Shown here: piece by piece, positions 26,428 to 34,663 of the stretch
Position numbering within the stretch: position 1 is the stretch's first letter
How the letters are laid out: each line of letters opens with the position of its first letter
From: Deltaproteobacteria bacterium RIFCSPLOWO2_02_FULL_50_16
GTDB taxonomy: Bacteria > UBA10199 > 2-02-FULL-50-16
DNA: 34,663 nucleotides
Assembly (NCBI GenBank): GCA_001798715.1
Contig: MGSF01000006.1
Span: 2,972-37,634 of the forward strand
Direction: 5' to 3'
Notes under the pieces: model-generated
Databases searched by the model: none
Told to the model about the DNA's origin: nothing
What the model saw: the letters and a program-made list of their open reading frames with translations, nothing else
Position numbers and translations under genes: made by a program

Positions 26428-26787
26428 ACTGTCTCTTAGTAAGAGCAAGATTAGTGCCAATTAAAGGGCAAAAAGAGGGGTTTTGAAGGATATACAACAA
26501 GTTGATATTATTTAGTTTTTTACAAGAACAGGAGTGAACGGAGGCCCTCCCTCTCTTATTTTCATATTTTATTGGGGCATGGACCCCCCATTTCGGCGGT
26601 TAATTTTCCCCGATTTGACTTCCCCTAAGACAACTTGATATAGCATTTCAACTTTGAATGAGTACTCATGTGCTCATTCAAAGCCTGCTTATCAATTTTG
26701 CAGGTACTTATGGTTGGTCATTTAAGCTGTACTCACTGAAAGTTAATAAACCATAGGTTGGGTCTTCTTCTACGAAAGGAACGAGAT
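26428..26787. other. Intergenic region upstream of bioF
   Basis: This stretch of about 360 bp between divergent genes is AT-rich in parts and holds no convincing ORF. Its clear structure is an 11-bp perfect inverted repeat CTTTGAATGAG (26652-26662) and CTCATTCAAAG (26673-26683). The first arm overlaps a perfect 12-bp palindrome ATGAGTACTCAT (26658-26669). No T-run follows on either strand, so an operator is more likely than a terminator. No BirA-type operator and no strong sigma-70 promoter was found. Short GC-rich inverted bits occur around 26540-26600 without clear meaning. Confidence 0.5.
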
Positions 26788-27912
26788 TTGGGGCTATTTG
26801 ATGGTGCCATGAAAGAGATTGAGGAGCGAGGAAGAAAAAGGTCCCTTCTCTCGGTCCACCCCCTTTCCCCCCCCATCCTCGTCATTGAGGGACAGGAAAA
26901 GATAAACTTTTGTTCCAATGATTATTTAGGTCTTGCCCAAGACCCTCGTTTGGTGGAGGCCGCGTGTCAAGCAGCCAGGGATTATGGGGCTGGGTCCAAG
27001 GCCTCTTGCCTGGTGGGCGGACATTATGATCTCCATGAGGCCTGCGAAAGGGAGGTCGCGGCCTTTAAAAACACCGAGGCCGCCTTGATTCTCAATTCGG
27101 GGTATCAGGCCAATATTGGTCTCCTGCCGATTTTAGCGACCCGAGGGGATGTCATTTTTAGCGATGCCTTGAATCATGCCTCCTTGATTGATGGATGTCG
27201 TTTGTCCAGGGCCAAAAAAGAGGTGTATTCGCATCATGATTTAGAGGCCTTGGAAGGGGCCCTGAAAAAGGCGGCCCAGGCTCGCAAGCGATGGATTGTC
27301 GTGGAGGGGGTCTATAGTATGGAGGGGGACGTTACGCCCTTGCCCGAGATATTGGCCTTGGCGGAAAAGTATGAGGCCTATGTCTATTTGGATGAGGCCC
27401 ATGCCACAGGGGTCTTTGGCAAAGAAGGGCGGGGCTTGGTGGAGTATTTTGAGGACCAAGGGCATTCACTCAAGACAGATCGTTTATGGCAGATGGGGAC
27501 CTTTGGCAAGGCCTTGGGTTCGTTTGGGGCCTATGTGGCCGGGGATCGGGGTTGGATGGATTATGTGGTGAATACGTGTCGCTCTTTTATCTTTACCACC
27601 GCCCTGCCGCCGCCTGTTTTGGGGGCCATTCGAAAGGCTGTTGAGATTGTGCCTCAAGAATCAGAGAGACGAAGACGTTTGTGGCAATGGGTGAAGATGT
27701 TTCAAGGGGTCTCGCCTATTATCCCTATTATTATCGGTTCAGAGCAGGCGACCTTGCATATTCATGAAAGGCTTTTGGAGGAGGGTTTTTTTGTCCAAGG
27801 GATTCGCCCGCCCACAGTGCCTCGAGGGACCTCACGCCTCCGCCTCACCTTGTCCGCCAGTCATACCCAAGAACATATCGTGGCCTTCAAAAAGGTGTTG
27901 GAAAGGGGGTAG
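26788..27912 (+). CDS. bioF: 8-amino-7-oxononanoate synthase
   Basis: BioF condenses pimeloyl thioester with L-alanine to KAPA, using PLP. The best start is TTG 26788 with AAAGGA 7 nt upstream, giving 374 residues; TTG 26758 and ATG 26809 are alternatives. Family motifs are [30 protein letters not shown], and the PLP lysine K241 in [13 protein letters not shown], close to the E. coli position, which supports the start. It is the first gene of bioF-bioA-bioD and its stop is 6 nt before the bioA ATG. Confidence 0.94.
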   Translation: MGLFDGAMKEIEERGRKRSLLSVHPLSPPILVIEGQEKINFCSNDYLGLAQDPRLVEAACQAARDYGAGSKASCLVGGHYDLHEACEREVAAFKNTEAALILNSGYQANIGLLPILATRGDVIFSDALNHASLIDGCRLSRAKKEVYSHHDLEALEGALKKAAQARKRWIVVEGVYSMEGDVTPLPEILALAEKYEAYVYLDEAHATGVFGKEGRGLVEYFEDQGHSLKTDRLWQMGTFGKALGSFGAYVAGDRGWMDYVVNTCRSFIFTTALPPPVLGAIRKAVEIVPQESERRRRLWQWVKMFQGVSPIIPIIIGSEQATLHIHERLLEEGFFVQGIRPPTVPRGTSRLRLTLSASHTQEHIVAFKKVLERG

Positions 27913-27918
27913 AGGGGA

Positions 27919-29286
27919 ATGGTGAAAAATAAAAATAGGCACTTAAAGACCTTGGATCATGGGACACTCTGGCACCCCTTTACTCAAATGACAGAATATG
28001 GCCAGGAAGATCCTATCATTATCCAACGGGCTAATGGTCATGAGCTCATTGATATTGACGGCAAACATTATTTGGATGGGGTGTCGTCGCTTTGGGTGAA
28101 TGTCCATGGGCATCGAAAAAAAGAGATTGATCAGGCCATCAAAAAACAGCTCAATCAATTTTCCCATTCGACCCTATTAGGGGTGAGTCATGTGCCCGCC
28201 TTGGAGTTGGCTGAAAAACTTGTCAAGATAACGCCACACAACCTCACACGCGTCTTTTATTCGGACAATGGGTCCACAGCGGTGGAGATCGCCTTGAAGA
28301 TGGCCTTTCAGGCCTGTCAGCAAAAAGGACTCACAAAAAAGAAGAGGTTTGTGTGTTTTGAAAATGGCTATCATGGCGACACCCTGGGTTCCGTCAGTGT
28401 CGGGGGCATTGACCTCTTTCATGAGATGTATCGCCCCTTGCTTTTTGAGGCCCTCAAGGTTTCTTATCCAGATCCTTATCATTCAGGACAAGGTCTGGAG
28501 GCGTGTCGACGGCATTGTTTGGAAAAGTTAGAGGCCGTTTTTAGGGAAAAATCCGATGAGATCGCGGCCCTGATTATTGAACCCTTGATTCAGGGGGCCG
28601 GGGGCATGATCATCTCTCCTCCGGGATTTTTAAAGGGGGTACGCCATCTCTGCACACAATACAATGTATGGATGATTGCCGACGAAGTAGCCACGGGTTT
28701 TGGGCGTACCGGCAAGATGTTTGCGTGTGATCATGAGGCCGTACGACCGGACTTTATGACTTTGGCCAAGGGGATAACGGGGGGTTATCTGCCTTTGGCC
28801 GTGACACTCACGACGGAAGAAGTTTATCAGGCCTTTGAGGCCCCTTATGAGGAGTTGAAGACATTTTTTCACGGACATTCCTATTCAGGGAATGCCCTGG
28901 CGTGTGCCGCAGCCTTGGCAAATCTCAAAATCTTTAAAAAAGAAAAGACCTTGGAAAAAATGAAAGAGAAAATTATATATCTCTCAAAGGAGTTAAAAAA
29001 GTTTTGGGACTTGCCGACAGTCGGCGATATTCGGCAAAAGGGTTTTATGGTGGGGATTGAGTTGGTCAAGGATCGGGAGACCAAGACCCCTTATGCCTTG
29101 GAAGAAAGGATCGGCCATCGGGTGATTCTCAGGGCCCGGGAGAAAGGGGTGATCCTCCGTCCCTTGGACAATGTGATTGTCCTGATGCCCCCTTTATCCT
29201 TGACGAAAAGGGAATTATCACATTTGTGTGGGGTCACGTTTGAGGCGATTCAAGAGGTGACTGCGAAGCAGTCATCCCGAGTGTAA
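27919..29286 (+). CDS. bioA: Adenosylmethionine-8-amino-7-oxononanoate aminotransferase
   Basis: BioA converts KAPA to DAPA, with SAM as the usual amino donor. The 455-residue class-III aminotransferase shows WHPFTQMTEY, LDGVSSLWVNVHGH, FYSDNGSTAVEIALKMA, the IADEVATGFGRTG Asp motif, and the PLP lysine K284 in MTLAKGITGGY. GAGGGG precedes the ATG. The last ten residues (after AIQEV) are encoded by a REP-like palindromic repeat that also supplies the stop codon, so the C-terminus is probably altered compared with relatives. Confidence 0.95.
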   Translation: MVKNKNRHLKTLDHGTLWHPFTQMTEYGQEDPIIIQRANGHELIDIDGKHYLDGVSSLWVNVHGHRKKEIDQAIKKQLNQFSHSTLLGVSHVPALELAEKLVKITPHNLTRVFYSDNGSTAVEIALKMAFQACQQKGLTKKKRFVCFENGYHGDTLGSVSVGGIDLFHEMYRPLLFEALKVSYPDPYHSGQGLEACRRHCLEKLEAVFREKSDEIAALIIEPLIQGAGGMIISPPGFLKGVRHLCTQYNVWMIADEVATGFGRTGKMFACDHEAVRPDFMTLAKGITGGYLPLAVTLTTEEVYQAFEAPYEELKTFFHGHSYSGNALACAAALANLKIFKKEKTLEKMKEKIIYLSKELKKFWDLPTVGDIRQKGFMVGIELVKDRETKTPYALEERIGHRVILRAREKGVILRPLDNVIVLMPPLSLTKRELSHLCGVTFEAIQEVTAKQSSRV

Positions 29287-29303
29287 GCGAGGGATCTCCC
29301 GAG
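29258..29303. repeat. REP-like palindromic repeat at the 3' end of bioA
   Basis: TGACTGC-gaa-GCAGTCA (29258-29274) is a perfect 7-bp hairpin. It abuts CATCCCGAGTG..GCGAGGGATCTC (29273-29297), where ATCCC and GGGAT pair. From memory this resembles the widespread bacterial repeat with consensus near TCATCCYGAG-N-GCGARGGATCT. It spans the end of the bioA frame and the gap to bioD. Confidence 0.65.
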
Positions 29304-29326
29304 TCAACTCATGGGATTATTTTTGA

Positions 29327-30049
<723 letters not shown>

Positions 30050-30091
30050 AGAACTGATCGACTCCTGTTCGTGAGGGGAACCTGGCAGGGC

Positions 30092-31102
30092 TTAAATAGG
30101 TGTGGATTCCCGATAATAGGAGCAAAGAGTCCTTCTTAAGCCATCTCTTTGATTCGGGGTTAATCCCTCTTCACCAATGAGCTCGCTGACTTGTTGAGTT
30201 GCTTGGTCCCAGGCCTCTTCAGCATAGGCTGTCTGAAAGGCCCTGTCTAATACAAGTCGTTGGTCTGGTCGATGGTTTATGTCTAAGTCTCGTCCCAATT
30301 CTTCCTCAAGAGATCTTTCTGAGGGTTCAATATGGCGAGAACGACTAATGAGACCCCGTCTGTCATAAAAATCTCGGATCATGGCTGGGTCATTAAGGTT
30401 GGCTCCAAAGTAAATTCTGCTTTGCTGACTTTCAAATATTTCTCTACCATGTTCATTAATGATCGATTCAATCAAGAGGTCTCTTTGTGTGGTCTGGAGT
30501 AAGTCTTCAGCAGGCTCAGCCGCTAACAGATCTCCATTAAGAATGGCTAGTTGATCAAGTTGGTGTTGAGTCTCCTCAGAAATGTTTCTGGGAATTCTGT
30601 CCTGAAATTCTGCCTGAACCCTTGTATTAACGGCGTATTCGCTTCCTATGGCAGAACTTGCAAATCCTAGGGCTAAACGAGGGACTAAAGGATCATCAAA
30701 TTCAAGATTCTCATTCAGTTCAACAATCCAGTCCTCAACTGATCCTTCTTCCAGGGGGAGATCGGGATCATAAGCGGTTTCTTCAATAAAATTTTCAGGT
30801 GCAACAGTCCATCCTTCATCAGTTTCGACTTCCACAGAATTTTCAGGTTCGATGGTATTATGAAGAGGAATTTGAGAAGGGCGTGACCAGAGCGAGTTTG
30901 TGGGGCCTGTTATATCGAGACTGCCAGGAATGACAGATGTTAATTGCCTTAATGTATCGCTTGATGTGGTCGGTGTCTCTTCAGGAGAAATACACTCTGG
31001 AAATTTTCTATGCGATTCGACATCTCTCTCTTCGGGCATTGCTATTAAGGCATTAAGATTTTGCAAAAAATTAGAGATTATTTGATCTATTATGGTGCTC
31101 AT
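30092..31102 (-). CDS. Acidic orphan protein of unknown function
   Basis: The 336-residue protein is strongly acidic, especially in the first half (DLPLEEGSVEDWIVELNEN), with no signal peptide, membrane segment or motif that I recognise. Residues about 1-100 are Ser/Thr/Pro-rich and probably disordered. The second half looks helical (QHQLDQLAILNGDLLAAEPA, RLVLDRAFQTAYAEEAWDQ). AGAGGA lies about 9 nt before the ATG, and the 200 bp upstream is AT-rich with TATAAT. It stands alone between bioD and the exchanger gene. A secreted effector or a lineage-specific structural protein are possible, but neither is shown. Confidence 0.7.
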   Translation of the reverse strand: MSTIIDQIISNFLQNLNALIAMPEERDVESHRKFPECISPEETPTTSSDTLRQLTSVIPGSLDITGPTNSLWSRPSQIPLHNTIEPENSVEVETDEGWTVAPENFIEETAYDPDLPLEEGSVEDWIVELNENLEFDDPLVPRLALGFASSAIGSEYAVNTRVQAEFQDRIPRNISEETQHQLDQLAILNGDLLAAEPAEDLLQTTQRDLLIESIINEHGREIFESQQSRIYFGANLNDPAMIRDFYDRRGLISRSRHIEPSERSLEEELGRDLDINHRPDQRLVLDRAFQTAYAEEAWDQATQQVSELIGEEGLTPNQRDGLRRTLCSYYRESTPI

Positions 31103-31307
31103 AAAAAATCTTCCTCTATGACAGAATTATTATCGTCGTTGGGAAGGGGGCGAGTTGTGGATTTGACTCAAAAAAGTCTGACAATCTATAAAAATAGAAT
31201 TCTCAATTGATTGTAAATGCTTGTTTTTTAAGTAAATATTATAATATATTACGTTATGTATAATAATCAAGAATACAGTGCAAGTCATGACAATTTCTTC
31301 CCGTGAT

Positions 31308-32375
31308 TTATTTCTTGTGGTGGAGGGCCCGGAAGAGGAGGACAATCAGTGTGATGACCATCACGGGAAAGATTAAAATGAGGGACATTATATTGAAATA
31401 GATCATGCCTTCATGCTCTGAGGTCTTGCGTATCAAAAAAGTGAGATAGGAGGAGTAGTAGGCCAAAAAAAGAAGGCCCTCAAACCGGGCAATTTTAAAA
31501 CCTGTAAAAAAGATAGGAAGACAGGCCACGGCAGCAACAATCATGAAGGGGACGTCAAAATGGAGGGCGAACGATCGGACCTTGATCCCGAAGGGGGCCA
31601 GGAGGCTGCTCAAGCCCAAGACACCGATGATATTTATAATATTGCTTCCAATGATGCTGCCGACGGCAACATCCCGATGCCCACGAATGGCGGCCACCAT
31701 GGCGGTGATGAGTTCCGGGAGTGTTGTCCCTATGGCGACAATCGTCAACCCAATGACGAGTTCACCGACCCCTAGTGAAGTCGCAATAAAAGTGGTTCCC
31801 TTCACCAGCCAGTAAGATCCGATCAAGAGTGATAGAAGACCAAGGACGATATAAATCATCTGGATGGATACATCCGTTTTTTTCCCCCTGCCGAATTCCT
31901 CCTCATATTCCTTTTGCACAAAAAGGGTGTCGGGGCGACTTTTTTTGATGGTAAAAAAGGTGTAAAGAACGGCACAACACAAGAGGATTCCACCGTCCAC
32001 ATGGCTCACGACCCCGTCAACGGCCATGATCCCCATCATGATGGAAAAGCCGATCATGATGGGGACATCGAGTCGTATGATTTTTTGGGCAACAAAGAGG
32101 GGGGTGACTGTTGCGGACAATCCCAAAATGAGAAAAATATTACAGATATTGCTCCCAACGATGTTTCCAAAGGCCAAATCCGTCTGATTACGAAGGGCAG
32201 AGATTGTGCCGATGGCAAATTCGGGGGTGCTGGTGCCAAAGGCCACGATGGTAAGACCTATGATGAGGGGGGAAAGGCCCAGGAGGGCGGCCAGGCGTGC
32301 GGCACCGCGAATGAGCCATTCAGCCCCCAGGACCAGCAAGAGGAATCCTGCGATAAAGAGGAGGAGGGGGTGCAC
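31308..32375 (-). CDS. CaCA family Na+(or H+)/Ca2+ exchanger, YrbG-like
   Basis: This inner-membrane antiporter has about ten helices in 355 residues. The two inverted alpha repeats carry the ion-binding motifs: VAFGTSTPEFAIG (residues 44-56, E52) with GNIVGSNICNIFLILG, and VAIGTTLPELITA with GSIIGSNIINIIGVLG in the second half. An acidic-basic cytoplasmic loop (QKEYEEEFGRGKK) separates them. Both Glu residues and both GSN motifs are present, so it should be active. The cation pair cannot be told from sequence. It is a single leftward gene, divergent from the kinase. Confidence 0.93.
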   Translation of the reverse strand: MHPLLLFIAGFLLLVLGAEWLIRGAARLAALLGLSPLIIGLTIVAFGTSTPEFAIGTISALRNQTDLAFGNIVGSNICNIFLILGLSATVTPLFVAQKIIRLDVPIMIGFSIMMGIMAVDGVVSHVDGGILLCCAVLYTFFTIKKSRPDTLFVQKEYEEEFGRGKKTDVSIQMIYIVLGLLSLLIGSYWLVKGTTFIATSLGVGELVIGLTIVAIGTTLPELITAMVAAIRGHRDVAVGSIIGSNIINIIGVLGLSSLLAPFGIKVRSFALHFDVPFMIVAAVACLPIFFTGFKIARFEGLLFLAYYSSYLTFLIRKTSEHEGMIYFNIMSLILIFPVMVITLIVLLFRALHHKK

Positions 32376-32472
32376 AGCTAAGCCCTACTCTCCTCCCGGG
32401 GACAGGTCAAATGCCTTTTGTGGGGGAAATGGAGAAGCAACTATTTGGGGCAGCGACCGATAGTCTCCCGTT

Positions 32473-33705
32473 ATGGTCCCCCCATCCATCAGGCCCAGGC
32501 TTGAGGCCGTTTTCGAGGCCTTGAGGCGGCCTATCACCTCGGTGAGGCAATTAGCCGGTCATGTCCGCGGTGTTCGTGAGGTTTTAGGACCCGGGCATCC
32601 TTTGCATCAGAAAACCCTGACGCTTGAAAGGATTATTGACGCTCAAGGAGAAGAAACAGTTGCCGATCCCTCGATTCGGGAAGGGGCAGAGATTTTTCTT
32701 CGACAGGCCGGGGTCCTGCCTGAGAGGGAACAGGATCTCCAAACATTTGCAGAAGGGTTGGAGAGGGTCGTTCAATCATCACCAGAACATCTTTGGTCTC
32801 GAGGGGCTGGTCGGTTTGCCGCTACGGCATTTGCTGGGGCGGGTGTTGCTGCGTCTCCCATCCCTGGATATATCCTTGAAGAGGCGATTGGAACGGGGGC
32901 GACGTCCGTCTATCGAGCCGTCCAAGAAGGTTCAGGCCGTGCCGTGGCCATCAAGGATTATCGTTGGATGACGACCCTGCCCTCTGACACGACATCCAGT
33001 TTGGAGGCTTATAGGGCCCGTCTTCGTTTTTCCGGGGGGGCGCTCAATGAGGTTCGGTTTCAGTGGCGGCCTTCTTCGCCACACATCGTCGAACTGGTGG
33101 ATATCGTGAGCACGCCGGAACGACTGGCCCTCGTCTATGAACTGATGGAGAGGAGCGTGGGGGCCATGGTGATGCAGCATCAAAGGCCGTTTACCTTAAG
33201 ACAGGCGGCGCAAATGATCGAATGTGTGGCCTGCCTGCACGAGCACGGTATCTTGCACCGCGATATCAAACCGGAAAATTTTCTGCAAAGTCCAGGGGAC
33301 GGGATCGTCAAAATGACCGACTTTCAAACCAGTTGTCGTTTTGGCGAACGTCCGACCACCCTGGATGCCGCTTTTTATTATCTTCCCCCGGAGGCGAGAC
33401 CGACCTCTCACTACTATGATCCTACGGCCGACGTTTATGCCTTGGGCAAGACCCTTTTTCAGATGTCCGAAGGGGGATGGGCCACGCCCTTGGAAGAACG
33501 GGTGGCCCTTGCACGGCAGACACCGGAGGGACTTATGAATCTTCCCCTCCTTTTGCATCCTGATCCCGCAAGACCCTGGCATCGAGATCCACCCCCGTTT
33601 GAGACGATCCTTCGCCGGGCCATGGCCCCGGATCCTCTTAAGCGTTATCCAGACGCCGTCGCCATGAGGGAGGATTTTCATAGGCAGTTGGGAACACACC
33701 ACTAG
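32473..33705 (+). CDS. Ser/Thr protein kinase with helical N-terminal domain and DFQ motif
   Basis: The 410-residue protein begins with about 135 residues of unknown, mostly helical domain, then a Hanks-type kinase domain to the C-terminus. It has the Gly loop (IGTGATSVYRA), K161 in AVAIKDY, the catalytic loop LHRDIKPEN with D264 and N269, a PPE in place of APE, and DVYALG. The metal-binding motif reads DFQ (D283, F284, Q285) instead of DFG. There is no membrane helix or C-terminal sensor, so it is probably cytoplasmic. The ATG at 32473 lacks a visible Shine-Dalgarno, and a stop codon precedes it by four codons. Partner and target are unknown. Confidence 0.9.
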   Translation: MVPPSIRPRLEAVFEALRRPITSVRQLAGHVRGVREVLGPGHPLHQKTLTLERIIDAQGEETVADPSIREGAEIFLRQAGVLPEREQDLQTFAEGLERVVQSSPEHLWSRGAGRFAATAFAGAGVAASPIPGYILEEAIGTGATSVYRAVQEGSGRAVAIKDYRWMTTLPSDTTSSLEAYRARLRFSGGALNEVRFQWRPSSPHIVELVDIVSTPERLALVYELMERSVGAMVMQHQRPFTLRQAAQMIECVACLHEHGILHRDIKPENFLQSPGDGIVKMTDFQTSCRFGERPTTLDAAFYYLPPEARPTSHYYDPTADVYALGKTLFQMSEGGWATPLEERVALARQTPEGLMNLPLLLHPDPARPWHRDPPPFETILRRAMAPDPLKRYPDAVAMREDFHRQLGTHH

Positions 33706-33761
33706 GAGGCCCTTGATTTTACAGGGCAGCACATTAATAATTATACAAGGATCTGCCCAGT

Positions 33762-33828
33762 ATTAATCAGAGTGGTAAAGGCATTTTGTTTTTTTCCACT
33801 ACGCGTAATAAGGTTTGAACTGATTAAT
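33762..33828. terminator. Inverted repeat between convergent kinase and lipoprotein genes
   Basis: ATTAATCAG (33762-33770) and CTGATTAAT (33820-33828) are perfect inverted 9-bp arms that enclose AGTGG/CCACT (33771-33775 and 33796-33800). A run of seven T lies inside the loop, not after the stem. It may serve as a weak bidirectional terminator for the two convergent genes; the AT-rich outer stem makes this uncertain. Confidence 0.35.
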
Positions 33829-34343
33829 TATGAAGGGCGGGGGACGTAGATGGGGAGGGCTTGATCGGGATGGAGTTGGAGGTCGCCCCTTTCGGCCTCT
33901 CCCGGTTGGAGGATTTCGGGGCCATAGCCAAAAAATTCCTGAAAGGAATGAGATTCGTAGGAAACGGACAGGATTCCTCCTCTATAGATAGCTGTGACGG
34001 TGTAACCGTCTCTGAGACGAAAGACGCCCGGGCCGGTTTGGCTTAACTGGCTTTGATACTGACCATCCACCCAGACAAGGATCCCACTCTCAAAGGGGAT
34101 GGCATCGATGTCGCTGACACAAAAATCCCCTTTTGAGCTGTGTCCCGCGGGCAGTCGAAACCGGACCCGATCGTGGATGTGAAAATCACTGCTGATCACC
34201 CAAAAGGGTTCCTCTCCCCCATTGATGACGATCCCCCCGTCCGATTTATGGGATCGATCCGTAAAATCGGCGCAAGGGTTCTCGACCGTGGGGGAAGAGG
34301 CGCATCCCCAAAAGGCAAGTATTCTCGATGATACGAAGGTCAT
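33828..34343 (-). CDS. Possible lipoprotein of unknown function
   Basis: The 171-residue protein starts MTFVSSRILAFWGCASSPT: a short hydrophobic segment and a Cys at residue 14 that could be lipidated, although the lipobox FWGC is poor and the positive charge is minimal. The mature part is rich in beta-prone segments (FRLRDGYTVTAIYRGGILSV) and ends with many Pro. No family is recognised. It lacks a clear Shine-Dalgarno. It faces the kinase gene convergently and has a repeat array upstream. Confidence 0.55.
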   Translation of the reverse strand: MTFVSSRILAFWGCASSPTVENPCADFTDRSHKSDGGIVINGGEEPFWVISSDFHIHDRVRFRLPAGHSSKGDFCVSDIDAIPFESGILVWVDGQYQSQLSQTGPGVFRLRDGYTVTAIYRGGILSVSYESHSFQEFFGYGPEILQPGEAERGDLQLHPDQALPIYVPRPS

Positions 34344-34427
34344 AGTTTTATTGTTTAATAAGATTATCGGCTTCCAGACATTTATGTTGCGTCTGTCAGA
34401 AATGATTGCCCATTTTTTCCCTATCGC

Positions 34428-34554
34428 TCATTATCAGTCATTATAAGTCGTTATCAGCCATTTATAAGTCAGACCATTTTTAGTGTGACTGATAAAGGGG
34501 GTATTTTATAAGTCATTATGCGCCATTATAAGGCTTTTATAAGGCATATATAGG
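34428..34554. repeat. Degenerate repeat array with about 10-11-bp period
   Basis: Units resembling TCATTATAAG follow one another: TCATTATCAG (34428), TCATTATAAG (34438), TCGTTATCAG (34448) and CCATTTATAAG (34458), then a diverged stretch. TCATTATGCG (34513), CCATTATAAG (34523), GCTTTTATAAG (34533) and GCATATATAGG (34544) follow. The unit length equals one DNA turn, so the TTAT tracts recur on one helix face. It lies upstream of the possible lipoprotein gene and downstream of the lysine-rich gene. It could be a curved or iteron-like binding region. Confidence 0.65.
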
Positions 34555-34577
34555 TCAATAGCCTGGGGATTGAAGGC

Positions 34578-34663
34578 TTATTGCGTCTCTTGCTTTTCCC
34601 GCTGGTAATATTGTTCAAACAGGGGATCCTCTTTTTTCTTTTCCTTTTTCTGCTTTTCGTAAT
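34578..34663 (-). CDS. C-terminal end of a lysine- and glutamate-rich protein (runs off the window)
   Basis: The minus strand is open from the window edge to a TAA at 34580-34578 and encodes 27 residues, beginning YEKQKKEKKKEDPLFEQYY and ending in QETQ. The charged, helical tail has no diagnostic motif, so the gene cannot be identified from this fragment. Confidence 0.5.
   Translation of the reverse strand, partial: YEKQKKEKKKEDPLFEQYYQREKQETQ

Noticed and set aside
26540-26787. BirA-type biotin operator before bioF
   Set aside because: No TTGTWAACC-like half-sites at the required spacing were found.
31130-31345. Leftward ORF of 71 residues after the exchanger
   Set aside because: It overlaps the exchanger's 3' end in another frame and continues through AT-rich non-coding sequence, with no Shine-Dalgarno.
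34428-34554. CRISPR array
   Set aside because: Units are about 10 bp and contiguous without spacers; no cas genes are near.

Overview
The window looks like a chromosomal segment of a Gram-negative bacterium of the broad deltaproteobacterial type. Gene order is the main argument: tgt-yajC-secD-secF in one run and rpmE-prfA-prmC-murA leading into a histidine cluster are arrangements known from that group. Two murein transglycosylases with signal or anchor segments and a possible lipoprotein support a Gram-negative envelope. I cannot name a genus, and several genes have no relative that I recognise. No rRNA, tRNA, CRISPR array, phage gene or transposase gene was found.

Layout. (1) 1-2346: the start of an unknown leftward gene, divergent from and overlapping an Slt70-type transglycosylase. 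(2) 2381-6514, leftward: a second transglycosylase, then queC, a DUF366-family gene, queE and a dGTPase-like gene, which form a 7-deazaguanine (queuosine precursor) operon. A paired-hairpin element lies between DUF366 and queE. (3) 6621-7416: a phasin-like coiled-coil gene with a long structured leader and palindromic operator-like sites. (4) 7507-8754: orn, a PGPGW-type membrane protein and a thioesterase. (5) 8844-14744, leftward: tgt, yajC, secD, secF and recJ, tightly coupled, followed across a large nested inverted repeat by a divergent ispH of the long cyanobacterial/plant type. (6) 16093-25966, leftward: rpmE, prfA, prmC, murA, hisD, hisB, hisH, hisA, hisF, a cyclophilin, hisI and a HIT protein. 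This cluster lacks hisG and hisC. It carries a 125-bp MITE-like element directly at the hisH start, and a small gene on the opposite strand with its own promoter and terminator between hisH and hisA. (7) 26788-30049, rightward: bioF-bioA-bioD, the last three enzymes before biotin synthase. (8) 30092-34663: a sparser accessory stretch with an acidic orphan protein, a CaCA-family cation exchanger, a Ser/Thr kinase with DFQ instead of DFG, a possible lipoprotein, a roughly 10-bp-period repeat array and the end of a lysine-rich gene.

How the genes work together: QueC and QueE make preQ0 precursors and Tgt inserts preQ1 into tRNA, so two steps of one modification pathway are in the window. YajC-SecD-SecF assist protein export. 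The his genes cover the middle and late part of histidine synthesis, and BioF-A-D turn pimeloyl thioester into dethiobiotin. The most unexpected regulatory signal is a 15-bp imperfect palindrome (about TAACGCA-N-TGCGTTA) that occupies the promoter spacer of both the phasin-like gene and the small gene inside the his cluster. It suggests one regulator for two otherwise unrelated genes.
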